64,000 nucleotides of DNA from Wansuia hejianensis (GCF_014337215.1 NZ_CP060635.1:509501-573500), one strand, 5' to 3'; shown: positions 43,153 to 52,015, numbered from the stretch's first letter. Notes: generated by a model from the letters alone, not told the origin. A program made the numbers and translations.

Positions 43153-44823
43153 TCAGACAAATGTAAGCAATTGAAACAGATTGTACAAATCCAGCTTTCC
43201 ATATCCCCAGACAGGATTGGGATACAGCTCTCCGCTGGTTCGTGAGGCTCCCCGCATAATCAGCGTGTTGACATCGTTTCCGGTAATCAACGTATAATTT
43301 CCGCGGGTGACGGCCCATTCAAAGACAATGGCAACTGCTCCGGCCGCGTGGGCGGCTGCTGCTCCGGTTCCGGTCAGGGACGCGTAGGAGCTGTGCAGAT
43401 CAGCGCAGGGGAGTTTGTAGCCGGGTACGGCGACTGTGGGTTTCACATGTCCGAACCGCGTGTAGCCCCGGCTGGAGCTGATCAAGATACTTCCATTTGT
43501 ATGATTATAAGCGCTGGCCGTCAGGGCATAATCAGCGTTGCCGGGCGCGGTGATCGTAGTATCCGGAGAAGATTCCAGAAAAAAAGTACCGTTGGAAATC
43601 AGGCTGCCGTTTGGCAGCCAGGAATGATAAGAAAATGGGTTAGTATCGATATTCAGGACTCTGATACGCCAAAGTCCCTCAACGGCATCAGTGAAACGGA
43701 TTAAGATCAGCTGTGTTCCGTTCTCCTGTTCCAGAAGTATGTTGTTGATCCATGCAACTGTAGGATTAAGAATAAAACGGTGCGGAAGGCACATGCCAAA
43801 TGAGGGATAAATGATCGGGGAAGTTTCTCCGTTGGGCGCTGTGATCTCAAGAGCCAGGCGTGCCTGCAGGTCGGGCCATATTTCTAAAGAAAAAAACGGG
43901 TCTGCACCGGAAATTCTCAATTCAAATTCGTCACTGAAAGGCATCTCCGTTTTCATGCTATAGTGGTGCCTGTGGTTATTACCTTCATTGCCGGCGGCGA
44001 CTGATATGTTAATTTGCGGCAGCTGGCACAGGGAATTAATATAGCTGCTGGTCGCGCCCAGCGATTCATGTCCGGACAGACTGGAGCTGAGCGCGATACA
44101 GATGACGAGGGGGCGGCCAAATCTATCAGCAAGGCTGGTCAGATAGCGGATACCCAGAATGAGATCCGTTTCCTGATAGCAGAGAGCGCTGTCCGGAATA
44201 CAGAAGATCGTTTTCAGGTTCTGTTTAGCCTCTTTTAGCTTAACGACTGCGAGCTGGGCTTCTGGTACAACTCCTGAAAAAGAATGCTTTATGTCGGCGC
44301 TTCCGGCGGCGATACTTGCGATTCCCGTGCCATGTCCGTTGGTATCAGTGCTGGGGACAATAGAATATGGATCACCTGAGCCCAGCGCCAGATTTAGTTT
44401 TTCCTGAGTATATTCAGTACCGAAGGTAAAACCGCCGGGAGGACTTCCGTCCTGAATTGTCTGATCCCAAATGCTGATAATGCGGGAAGTGCCGTCAGGA
44501 AAGCGGAAGGCAGGATGTGAATAATCAATTCCGGTATCAACGATTCCAATGATTACACCCAGCCCGAAGTATGCCAGCTGCGGATTATTCTGTACCGGGG
44601 AGATATTTGAACTGCCCAGAGACGGCTCCGATGACAGTGTGTACAGGGTAGGAAAACTGTAATAGGGGTGTGTGCCGAGATCACAAAGGGTCTGATTCTG
44701 GACATTTACATGGAAAATGCTGTGTTTTTCGTTTAATTCTGTAATTGCAGCATTGTTTGTATCTGGTAAAAATCTATTGTTGATGATGAGATCATAATAA
44801 TTTTCATCCAGAATTTTGTTCAT
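43153..44823 (-). CDS. Csp-like subtilisin-family pseudoprotease (catalytic Ser replaced by Gly)
   Basis: 556 residues from ATG 44823 behind AGGTGG. S8 fold similar to the clostridial spore-germination Csp proteins: a short N-terminal region (1-85), Asp 96 in GIVDTGIDYSHP, His 164 in TNGHGTGIASIAAG, oxyanion Asn in VAAGNEGN, and a large insertion (about 290-420) as in Csp jelly-roll domains. The Ser motif normally read GTSxAA is here LTGTGAAAAH, so position 487 is Gly (codon GGA, two changes away from any Ser codon). It is therefore probably inactive as a protease. No signal peptide. Confidence 0.85.
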   Translation of the reverse strand: MNKILDENYYDLIINNRFLPDTNNAAITELNEKHSIFHVNVQNQTLCDLGTHPYYSFPTLYTLSSEPSLGSSNISPVQNNPQLAYFGLGVIIGIVDTGIDYSHPAFRFPDGTSRIISIWDQTIQDGSPPGGFTFGTEYTQEKLNLALGSGDPYSIVPSTDTNGHGTGIASIAAGSADIKHSFSGVVPEAQLAVVKLKEAKQNLKTIFCIPDSALCYQETDLILGIRYLTSLADRFGRPLVICIALSSSLSGHESLGATSSYINSLCQLPQINISVAAGNEGNNHRHHYSMKTEMPFSDEFELRISGADPFFSLEIWPDLQARLALEITAPNGETSPIIYPSFGMCLPHRFILNPTVAWINNILLEQENGTQLILIRFTDAVEGLWRIRVLNIDTNPFSYHSWLPNGSLISNGTFFLESSPDTTITAPGNADYALTASAYNHTNGSILISSSRGYTRFGHVKPTVAVPGYKLPCADLHSSYASLTGTGAAAAHAAGAVAIVFEWAVTRGNYTLITGNDVNTLIMRGASRTSGELYPNPVWGYGKLDLYNLFQLLTFV

Positions 44824-44938
44824 ATTGTTCCACCTGGTCATGTTATAATATTAATACTATATGATAGGCGATAAAGCAGTATGACAATCTGAAATAACAG
44901 CCAGGTAAAAGCATGTTCCGGAGCAGTTTGTTTAAGGT

Positions 44939-45079
44939 TTATTTCTTGAAGATCCAGTGGAACAGTGCAACCGCTCCGATCAGCTTCAAGAAACCGCCCA
45001 GGAGCTTGAAGATTGCTCTAAATAGGAAAAAGATCAGCAGAAGCGGCAGAAGTAAAATTGTAAAAAGCAGTCTAATCAT
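44939..45079 (-). CDS. Small hydrophobic protein, 46 residues
   Basis: ATG at 45079 on the minus strand behind AAAGGAGTCCCC, stop at 44939. Hydrophobic with spaced Lys/Arg (two short helices, residues 3-20 and 24-44, ending FKK). Good ribosome site and clean stop support translation; no family is recognised. Lies upstream of the subtilase-like gene on the same strand with a 115-bp gap. Confidence 0.55.
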   Translation of the reverse strand: MIRLLFTILLLPLLLIFFLFRAIFKLLGGFLKLIGAVALFHWIFKK

Positions 45080-45211
45080 GGGGACTCCTTTCTTATGAAT
45101 GATTGTGTTCATCTATAGTCTAATATAAATTAATTAAAAATCAGGCGGGTTTTTATTAACATTTTCCTATTAATCATACTCCAGAGCACATCACAGAATA
45201 CACCCCGGTAA

Positions 45212-45745
45212 CTTGATACAGGTACAGATTTAGTTACGGTAAGGCTGATTTCTGTCAGAGGAGAATATCCTTTCCGGCAATGGTGTGCGGGCCGGCTGGA
45301 AAAATATCCGGTCACGCCGGAGGATTTGAATACATATTACGACAGAGATAAAGACAATGAAGATATATGGGGAATGACAGCCTTTGATGTTTCAGTGATT
45401 ATCGGACACCTGACGATGCGCTGTACTGACAGCAGCCGGGAAATGGTCAGGCTGGGGTTTATTATCATAGATGACCGTTTGAGAGGAAAGGGATATGGCA
45501 GAGAGATGTTTTCTATGGCTGTCGGGTACGCCTTTGAATTCCTGCGCGTCAGAAAAGTATCGTTGGGAATATTTGAAAATAACGAGGCGGCAAAGAATTG
45601 CTGCCGGGCCTGCGGATCTATACAGGCTGAAACAAAAAATGCAGAAATATATCGTTGCCTGGGGGAGACATGGAAGTGCCTGGAAATGGAATTGTACAAT
45701 AAATATCCTCCAGCCGGAGCGTGTTCTCGGGATCTTTCAGTGTGA
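45212..45745 (+). pseudogene. GNAT acetyltransferase without a recognisable start
   Basis: The open frame from the stop at 45209 encodes a GNAT domain: EYPFRQWCAGRLEKYP, DNEDIWGMTAFD, then the acetyl-CoA loop DDRLRGKGYGREM and KVSLGIFENNEAAKN. Homology-like sequence clearly extends upstream of the first usable codon (TTG 45326, no ribosome site), and the expected N-terminal strand is absent. Either a decayed gene or one starting at an internal TTG. Upstream bases 45080-45211 are AT-rich with no gene. Confidence 0.6.
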
Positions 45746-45851
45746 GACCGGACACCTCCGATACGGGCGGAACCGCACTCCTTCCGGAACTGGCGGATTG
45801 TTCTAATTATAGTCCAAAATGCCTGAAAAAGCAATGGTCCGGAGAACGATG

Positions 45852-46124
45852 CTATTTTACCAGATCGCTGTATTCATGATGCCTGCTGAACCATTGGATC
45901 GCATAGGGGCACGTTAAAACTACTTTTTTATTCTGCTTCTGCAGCAGACCGGCAGCGGCCTCCATGAGCCTGCCGGCAATGCCCTGTCCTCTGAGAGAAT
46001 CATCTACATAGGTGTGATTGATATTTACAATATTTTCGTCCACATCAGGGAATGTTACTTCTGCAAGAAGATTGTTATTGTCACTGATCAGTGAAATTCT
46101 GTTTGGCTCATATGTGAAATCCAT
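45852..46124 (-). CDS. YidJ/GNAT-like small acetyltransferase
   Basis: 90 residues from ATG 46124 behind AAAGGAGG (the frame is open further upstream without a ribosome site). Compact GNAT fold (PF14542 type): EVTFPDVDENIVNINHTYVD, the CoA loop SLRGQGIAGRLMEAA, and TCPYAIQWFSRH. Substrate unknown. Confidence 0.82.
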   Translation of the reverse strand: MDFTYEPNRISLISDNNNLLAEVTFPDVDENIVNINHTYVDDSLRGQGIAGRLMEAAAGLLQKQNKKVVLTCPYAIQWFSRHHEYSDLVK

Positions 46125-46365
46125 TTCGAGGCCTCCTTTCATTGTATAATAATAAATTATATCATTGCGTGTTCTCATAAGCAATCGGATTTTAGTAAAT
46201 GGGGAATCTGCCGGTGAGGACAACATCGTGGCTTTTCTCTTTATTTGCCTTGGGATGTATTGCGGGAGGTCTTCCGGGTATGATATAATGACCGGGTATA
46301 GAGTAGAATCATAGATGATTCGGAAATATGAAATCCTACAAACAGAAGAAAGAAGGACAGAGTTT

Positions 46366-47124
46366 ATGAATGTAATGGGTATGCTGCAGGATAAGACTGC
46401 GGTGGTAACAGGAGGTACAAGAGGAATCGGCCGTGCGGTCGTAGAAACATTTTTGAAGAACGGCGCAAAGGTTGTTCTGTTTGGTTCCAGGCAGGAAACT
46501 GTGGATCAGGCACTTTCCGAACTGAAGGAAGAACATCCGGACTGGACAGTCACCGGCCTTGCTCCGGATCTGACGGACTATTCATCCGTCGAAAAAGCAA
46601 TGGGTCAGGTCAAGAATCAGTACGGGCGCATTGATATTCTGGTTAACAACGCCGGTATTTCAGCGAGGGAATCTATCTATGAATACGATCCCGAGGCGTT
46701 TAAAAAAATAATGGATTTGAATGTTAATGGGGTTTTTAACTGTTCAAAGGCCGTGGCACCGATTATGAAAGGGCAGGGCGGAGGTTCTATGATCAATATC
46801 AGTTCCATGGTAAGTCTCTATGGACAGCCTGCAGGCTGCGGTTATCCGGCGTCCAAATATGCGGTAAACGGGTTGACAAAATCACTGGCCAGAGAACTGG
46901 GACGGGATCAGATCCGGGTGAATGCGGTGGCTCCGGGAGTGACCCGGACTGATATGGTGGCGGCGCTGCCGGAGGATATGGTACAGCGCCTTGCGGCGAC
47001 AATCCCATATGGAAGAGTAGGAGAGCCTGAAGAGGTGGCAAATACAGTCCTGTTTTTGGCAAGTGAGCTGGCCAGTTACGTGACTGGAGCAGTCATCTCG
47101 GTGGATGGGGCAGCCATGTGTTAA
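46366..47124 (+). CDS. Short-chain dehydrogenase/reductase, BaiA-like
   Basis: 252 residues from ATG 46366 behind GAAGGACAG. SDR features: NAD(P) loop TGGTRGIGRA, NNAGIS, active-site Ser in NISSMVSLYG, YPASKYAVNG with Tyr/Lys, and APGVTRTDM. Overall it resembles the BaiA 3-alpha-hydroxysteroid dehydrogenases of bile-acid-modifying Clostridia and also 3-oxoacyl-ACP reductases. No other bai gene is nearby, so substrate assignment is open. Confidence 0.85.
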   Translation: MNVMGMLQDKTAVVTGGTRGIGRAVVETFLKNGAKVVLFGSRQETVDQALSELKEEHPDWTVTGLAPDLTDYSSVEKAMGQVKNQYGRIDILVNNAGISARESIYEYDPEAFKKIMDLNVNGVFNCSKAVAPIMKGQGGGSMINISSMVSLYGQPAGCGYPASKYAVNGLTKSLARELGRDQIRVNAVAPGVTRTDMVAALPEDMVQRLAATIPYGRVGEPEEVANTVLFLASELASYVTGAVISVDGAAMC

Positions 47125-47140
47125 ATAACAAAGCTACAGG

Positions 47141-47190
47141 AAAATGCCGGCGTAAGGAGAAGGTTTTGTCTCCATATGCCGGCATTTCAT
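47141..47190 (+). terminator. Terminator after the SDR gene
   Basis: Outer stem AAATGCCGGC (47142-47151) / GCCGGCATTT with an inner stem GGAGA/TCTCC, followed by CATT. Flanking A and T runs could also serve the convergent NAT gene. Confidence 0.7.
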
Positions 47191-47224
47191 TCGGCCAGCT
47201 TCTGTATATGAAGGGCTTAACAGA

Positions 47225-48052
47225 TTAACGTACCCTTGCGTCCTCTGGCGGCAGGTTAAAGCCGTCCAGGCAGTGCAGATCAAAGTATGTATGGGCGATA
47301 TCCAGAAATTCGCTGCAGTCTGTGATGTTCCGGGTCAGGGTATCAGCTCCCTTTTCCAGCGTAAAAACTGTTCCCAATATGTGTGCTGCCCCATCCCCGG
47401 TCCGCACATTGAGGAATAATTTTTGGGTAAATATTGAATTGGGGTTCTGGGAGCAATAATCATTCATCGCAACAAAATCGACATTTTCCTGGGGCATCGT
47501 GTAGAACTGCATCACAAGTTCCAGCAGTCCTGAAGATGTTGTACGGCTGAGCGTCCACCAGTAATCGTCTGTTCTCGATACGTGATATTGTCCGGAGCCG
47601 AAGCAGGTGGTGGCGTGATCCTCAATGAGAACACTTCCGGGCGCGGCCGGACCGCCGTAGCCTACGTCGCAGAAATACTGCCGCCCTTCAGATTCGACGA
47701 TAATTCCCCGGTGAAGTATAGGCGGCGTGAAGGCCTTGTTTCTCAGGATTCGGCACATACAGGCGGTCGCATGATAACCCAGATCTTTTAAGAGCTGCGT
47801 GAAAAGGGCGTTGAGCTCAAAACAGTAGCCGCCACGCCTGCTCACTATTACCTTGTCAAAGATATCAGGGATACCCAGGGAAATAGGTCGGTGATACGCG
47901 CAGACATCCAAATTTTCAAAAGGAATCCTGCACTGATGCGCATAAATGAGGGTGTCCAGATAGCTTTTATCCAATTTCACCGGGGCGGGAACCTGAAGCC
48001 GTTCCAGATAGGCGGGAACATCGGGGATTGAGTGATACAGTCGTTCGTACAT
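47225..48052 (-). CDS. Arylamine N-acetyltransferase, paralogue 1
   Basis: 275 residues. NAT fold with the catalytic triad visible: Cys in RRGGYCFELNALF, His in ILHRGIIVE, Asp in YFCDVGYGGP. Transfers acetyl from acetyl-CoA to arylamines and hydrazines. A close paralogue lies 1 kb away on the same strand, with a GNAT gene between them in the other direction. Confidence 0.92.
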   Translation of the reverse strand: MYERLYHSIPDVPAYLERLQVPAPVKLDKSYLDTLIYAHQCRIPFENLDVCAYHRPISLGIPDIFDKVIVSRRGGYCFELNALFTQLLKDLGYHATACMCRILRNKAFTPPILHRGIIVESEGRQYFCDVGYGGPAAPGSVLIEDHATTCFGSGQYHVSRTDDYWWTLSRTTSSGLLELVMQFYTMPQENVDFVAMNDYCSQNPNSIFTQKLFLNVRTGDGAAHILGTVFTLEKGADTLTRNITDCSEFLDIAHTYFDLHCLDGFNLPPEDARVR

Positions 48053-48317
48053 TAGTAAAAATCTCCTTAGAGCCTGTTAAATCAATGGTGATTCTATTAT
48101 AAATAAGAATTAGAAAATTTACAATATGGATTCCGTTTAGTGTCAGCGTTAAGGATTGCTTTTTAAGGGGGGCCGAATTATAATAAGGAGCATGCGCGTG
48201 CCGGCGGCCAATGTCCGGTCTGCAGATTTTAATTATATAACTGGCTTTGAACAGCAAGACATTCTGAAAATTCACTGGTACGAAAGCCGCCCGAAGGGGC
48301 AGATAGAGAGGAAAGCG

Positions 48318-49088
48318 ATGAATAAAGTAGAGAATAAATCCGGATTGAAAGAGGCAGCAATCCTTTTTGAAGGCTGGCAGGAGGGCATAATCTGGTCCTG
48401 CCTGCAGGGAATTATGGGAGAGATCTGTGTGGAGGAAGGAGAAAATCCGGAGTCTGCCGCCGCTCATCTTGGGGATTTCTGTTTTCTGGCCGGAGAGCCG
48501 GACAGGGAACTGGTAGAAGATATATACAGGAAATGGGGGCAGAAGTTTCTCATAGCTGTGCCGCAGAATGAGGGGTGGGGACGCCTGATAGAGGAGGTAT
48601 GTGGAAACGGGGCAGAGCAGATTACCAGGCATGCGATTAAGAAAGAACCGGATGTGTTCGACCTGGAGAAGCTCAGAAATGCTGCAGCCAGCCTGCCGGA
48701 AGGATTTACCCTTCAAATAATCGATAAAGAAATCTATTCCCTGTGCCAGCGGGAGGAATGGAGCAGGGATCTGGTTTCTCAATATCCGGATTATGAGAGC
48801 TATAGCCGCCTGGGAACAGGAGTAGCAGTGATGGCTGGCAGAGAGCTGGCTGCCGGAGCTTCCTCCTATGCGACTTTCCAGGATGGTATAGAGGTAGAAG
48901 TGGATACGAAAAGAAAATACCGGAGACAGGGTCTTGCCTATGCTTGTTCTGCCAAACTAATCCTGGAATGTCTGGAGAAAAATATCTATCCCTGCTGGGA
49001 TGCTCATAACCGCAGTTCGGCAGCCCTGGCGGAGAAACTGGGATATCATTACGACCGGGAGTACTCCGCCTATATCCTGAGAGCCTGA
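48318..49088 (+). CDS. GNAT acetyltransferase (PF12746 type)
   Basis: 256 residues from ATG 48318 behind GAGAGGAAAG (upstream open frame ignored). N-terminal helical region, then a GNAT domain with SYATFQDGIEVEVDTKRKYRRQGLA (CoA loop) and the ending NRSSAALAEKLGYHYD. Matches the family whose members include antibiotic-inactivating and uncharacterised enzymes; substrate unknown. Flanked by two arylamine N-acetyltransferase genes. Confidence 0.85.
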   Translation: MNKVENKSGLKEAAILFEGWQEGIIWSCLQGIMGEICVEEGENPESAAAHLGDFCFLAGEPDRELVEDIYRKWGQKFLIAVPQNEGWGRLIEEVCGNGAEQITRHAIKKEPDVFDLEKLRNAAASLPEGFTLQIIDKEIYSLCQREEWSRDLVSQYPDYESYSRLGTGVAVMAGRELAAGASSYATFQDGIEVEVDTKRKYRRQGLAYACSAKLILECLEKNIYPCWDAHNRSSAALAEKLGYHYDREYSAYILRA

Positions 49089-49120
49089 GAATTACTCTTA
49101 TGCCGCCGCTTTAACCTCAG

Positions 49121-49912
49121 TCAGAGGGAAATAGGGAGCTTGAAATCGTCTTTTAAAATCTGATAAAAATCATCTTCAGACTGTATGTTTCTCTGGGCGG
49201 CATGTCCGTCGCTGATTCTGGTGAACACATCTCCTACAATGCTGTTGCAGCCGGAGGGAGTGCGAATGTTCAGGTAGAGCATCTGAGTGAAATCAGATTC
49301 CGGACTGTTGGAATAAAATTCATTCAGAGCCAGATAATCTACATTCTCCTGGGGCATGGTGTAAAACTGCATGATTTTTTCATGAGCGCCGGATGATCTG
49401 GTGCGGCTCAAAGTCCACCAGTAGCTGTCTGTCCGGTCGATGAAATAAGTTTCCCTACCGAAAGAACGGGAGGCTCCGTCCTCAACCGGAACCGCTCCGG
49501 GAGGAGTGGGACCGCCAAACCCCACATCGCAGAAATACAGCTTCTGCCCCAGCTCCACCAGCACCGCCCGGTGTGAAACCAGAGGAACGACGTAGCCTTC
49601 TTCTATGATCCTGCACATGCAGGCATAGGCGTGGAAGCCCAGATCCCGCAGCAGCTGGTTGAACAGAGCGTTAAGCTCAAAACAGTAGCCGCCTCTCCTG
49701 TTTATGATGATTTTTTTGAAAATATCTTGTATTTCCAGGGAGACGGGAAGATGGAAAACATAGGAGTCCAGATTCTCGAAAGGGATACTGCACTGGTGAA
49801 AGTAAACAAGCGAATCCAGAAAGTCCAAGTCAGTCCTGACAGAAGAACCCAGCTGCAGCCTGTCAAGGTAAGCATCCACATCGGGGATAGGAGCATACAA
49901 ATTTTCGTACAT
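49121..49912 (-). CDS. Arylamine N-acetyltransferase, paralogue 2
   Basis: 263 residues from ATG 49912 behind GAGGAT. Same triad as paralogue 1: RRGGYCFELNALF, VSHRAVLVE, YFCDVGFGGP. The two proteins share most of their length (for example YWWTLSRT and MQFYTMPQENVD), which points to a duplication. Differences cluster in the middle and the C-terminus. Confidence 0.92.
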   Translation of the reverse strand: MYENLYAPIPDVDAYLDRLQLGSSVRTDLDFLDSLVYFHQCSIPFENLDSYVFHLPVSLEIQDIFKKIIINRRGGYCFELNALFNQLLRDLGFHAYACMCRIIEEGYVVPLVSHRAVLVELGQKLYFCDVGFGGPTPPGAVPVEDGASRSFGRETYFIDRTDSYWWTLSRTRSSGAHEKIMQFYTMPQENVDYLALNEFYSNSPESDFTQMLYLNIRTPSGCNSIVGDVFTRISDGHAAQRNIQSEDDFYQILKDDFKLPISL

Positions 49913-50048
49913 GATAAAATCCTCGTTCTTATTAGTATTCTTCCCTCTAGTATAGTTAAAGTTACGAACGTTTGCAACCACCAAAAGAGAGCTGACAGAA
50001 GTTAATGGTTATGCTTCCAAATGGTCGGTGAGGGGGGGATACCCGGAC

Positions 50049-50102
50049 GAAAGGCTGGCGGGAGGCGCGGCTCCTGTTCCGCCCCGCCTTCCCCAGCCTT
50101 TC
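50049..50102. repeat. Long GC-rich inverted repeat
   Basis: GAAAGGCTGG (50049-50058) pairs with CCAGCCTTTC (50093-50102), and the inner GGGAGGCG with CGCCTTCCC-like bases makes a nearly continuous 54-base stem-loop. No T run follows, so it is not a standard terminator. It lies between the divergent NAT and queK promoters; role unknown. The remaining bases from 49913 to 50200 show nothing further. Confidence 0.65.
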
Positions 50103-50200
50103 TGGTGATCTAAAACGCTTTACCCAGGTTTCCCGAAAGTGTCATCGGTATGCTGATGTTTTCTCTTGGTTACATCTTCTATTTATTGTTGAAAAGAAGG

Positions 50201-50229
50201 TTGCAAAATATAGTCGTCTCTGCTATACT
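50201..50229 (+). promoter_or_regulatory. Sigma-A promoter of the queuine-salvage operon
   Basis: TTGCAA (50201-50206) and TATACT (50224-50229), 17-base spacer; transcription would begin about 25 bases before the preQ1 aptamer. Confidence 0.65.
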
Positions 50230-50261
50230 TTTGCTGCATTGATAAATCAGGCTTGTCCTGG

Positions 50262-50298
50262 ACTGGTTCGAAAACTTCCCAGTATAAAAAACTAAGGA
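50262..50298 (+). promoter_or_regulatory. PreQ1-I riboswitch aptamer
   Basis: P1 stem ACTGG (50262-50266) / CCAGT (50279-50283) with the loop TTCGAAAACTTC, followed by the A-rich tail TATAAAAAACTAAGGA that is diagnostic of class I preQ1 aptamers. The tail bases CTAAGGA (50292-50298) are complementary to TCCTTAG at 50341-50347, which would form an antiterminator when ligand is absent. Predicted behaviour: preQ1 binding ties up the tail, lets the terminator fold, and shuts off the salvage genes. Confidence 0.88.
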
Positions 50299-50335
50299 AA
50301 TGCAGTGGAGTAGTGCGCCTGACAGGCGCTGTTTG

Positions 50336-50368
50336 CCGTGTCCTTAGCAAAGAGGATGCGGTTTTTTT
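50336..50368 (+). terminator. Riboswitch-controlled terminator
   Basis: CCGTGTCCT (50336-50344) pairs with AGGATGCGG (50353-50361) over 9 bp with two G-T pairs, followed by T7. Its 5' arm overlaps the bases used by the antiterminator. Confidence 0.8.
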
Positions 50369-50450
50369 AGTGTTAATTGGACTGCGCAGGGATAGCTTTT
50401 CTGCATGAAAGGGCCAGGGTCATCAGGATGACAGGAAGGAGAATTCAGAG

Positions 50451-51440
50451 ATGGAGAGAAGAAATGTGATTATAGACTGCGATCCGGGGATTGATGACAG
50501 TCTGGCGCTGATGTTGGCGCTGGCTTCGCCTGAGCTGCGGGTGCTGGGCATCACAACGGTATGCGGGAATGTGCCGGCGGAGCTGGGAGCGGCGAATGCC
50601 CTGAAGGTGCTCAGGCGGATGGGGCGCCTGGATATTCCGGTTTATCAGGGAGCGGAGAAGCCTCTGGCGAGGGAATACGTGAGCGCTCAGGATACACATG
50701 GGGCGGATGGTATGGGAGAATCGTGGATAGAGGATGTGACGGAGGCGGAAGCGCGTCCTGGAGCGGTGGATTTTATCCTGGAATCCCTGAGGATGGAAGA
50801 ACGGGTGTCTGTTCTGGCCATTGGTCCGATGACGAATGTGGCCCTGGCGCTGAAGAAGGACAGAGAGGCGTTTCGGCGTCTGGATACGCTGATCTCGATG
50901 GGAGGAAGCTATAAAAGCCATGGAAACTGTTCTCCGGTGGCTGAATACAATTACTGGTGCGATCCGGAGGCTGCGGAATATGTATACCGGAACCTGGGAG
51001 CGGCGGTCCATATGGTAGGGCTGGATGTGACCCGGAAAATCGTTCTGACGCCCAATGTACTGGAATACATGAAAATACTGAATCCTGATATGGGCCATTT
51101 TGTGGAGAAGCTGACACGGTTTTACTTTGACTTTCACTGGAAATATGAGCGTGTCATAGGGTGTGTGATTAACGATCCCCTGGCAGTCGCTTATTTTATA
51201 AATCCGGAGCTTTGCAGGAGCTTTGAAGCCTATACAGAGATAGAGACACAGGGGATCTCAGCCGGACAGTCGGTGGTGGACGGCATGGATTTCTGGCACA
51301 GGGAGCCTAACAGCCGGGTATTGACCGAAGTGGACAGCCTGGGATTTATGACAATGTTCCTCAGCAGACTCTGCGGCGGGACAGAAGCGGAGATCAACAG
51401 GACGCTTCGGCAGATCCTGGTGGAACAGGGAGGATTCTGA
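50451..51440 (+). CDS. queK: Nucleoside hydrolase, probable queuosine hydrolase
   Basis: 329 residues behind AGGAGAATT. IunH family: Ca-binding DCDPGIDDSLALMLAL at the N-terminus, ITTVCGN, and LDVTRKIVLTPN late. General family members split purine or pyrimidine nucleosides. The context (preQ1 riboswitch, ECF S component, radical-SAM-like third gene) matches the Clostridioides queuine-salvage cluster, where QueK releases queuine from queuosine. Specific function is inferred from context. Confidence 0.85.
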   Translation: MERRNVIIDCDPGIDDSLALMLALASPELRVLGITTVCGNVPAELGAANALKVLRRMGRLDIPVYQGAEKPLAREYVSAQDTHGADGMGESWIEDVTEAEARPGAVDFILESLRMEERVSVLAIGPMTNVALALKKDREAFRRLDTLISMGGSYKSHGNCSPVAEYNYWCDPEAAEYVYRNLGAAVHMVGLDVTRKIVLTPNVLEYMKILNPDMGHFVEKLTRFYFDFHWKYERVIGCVINDPLAVAYFINPELCRSFEAYTEIETQGISAGQSVVDGMDFWHREPNSRVLTEVDSLGFMTMFLSRLCGGTEAEINRTLRQILVEQGGF

Positions 51441-52015
51441 TGAGACGTACAAAGGTTTTAAAGCTTTCGGTGACTGCACTGTGTATCGCGTTGAATATGA
51501 TCGGAGGGACGATCGCTCTGTGGCTGAAGCTGCCTGTTTATCTGGACAGCGTCGGGACAATTTTGGCGGGCGGACTGCTGGGGCCCCTGTACGGAGGGGC
51601 CGCCGGGCTGGGGAGCGCGCTTCTCTGTGGATTTACCTCGGATGTCTATGCTCTGTATTTTATGCCTGTGGGGGCAATTACGGGTCTCATGGCAGGGGTA
51701 CTGTTCAGAAAATCATTTTTCAGAGGGTTTAAGATGGTGCTGGGGACTGCAGTACTGACCGTGCCGGGCACGGCTGTCAGCGCTTCGATCTCCGCGTTTC
51801 TGTTTGGCGGAGTGACTTCTTCCGGTTCATCCCTGCTGGTCCAGTTGTTCCGCCATTTAGGCTTCAGCTTGATGGCCAGTGCGTTTGCCGTGCAGATCCT
51901 GACAGATTATGCGGACCGGCTGATTTCCTGCGGCCTCGTGATGGCGCTGATGTCCTGCCTGACGGTGCAGATGAAGAGGATGCTGAGAGGAGGGGATGTT
52001 CATGGAACGCTATAA
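51440..52015 (+). CDS. qrtT: ECF transporter S component, probable queuine/queuosine uptake (QrtT-like)
   Basis: 191 residues, about six membrane helices; starts on the last base of the queK stop (TGATG). S-component features: short basic N-terminus, ALNMIGGTIALWLKLPVYLDSVGTILAGGLLGPLYGG, FTSDVYALYFMPVG. It would use shared EcfA/EcfT encoded elsewhere. Substrate is inferred from its operon partners and the preQ1 riboswitch. Confidence 0.82.
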   Translation: MRRTKVLKLSVTALCIALNMIGGTIALWLKLPVYLDSVGTILAGGLLGPLYGGAAGLGSALLCGFTSDVYALYFMPVGAITGLMAGVLFRKSFFRGFKMVLGTAVLTVPGTAVSASISAFLFGGVTSSGSSLLVQLFRHLGFSLMASAFAVQILTDYADRLISCGLVMALMSCLTVQMKRMLRGGDVHGTL

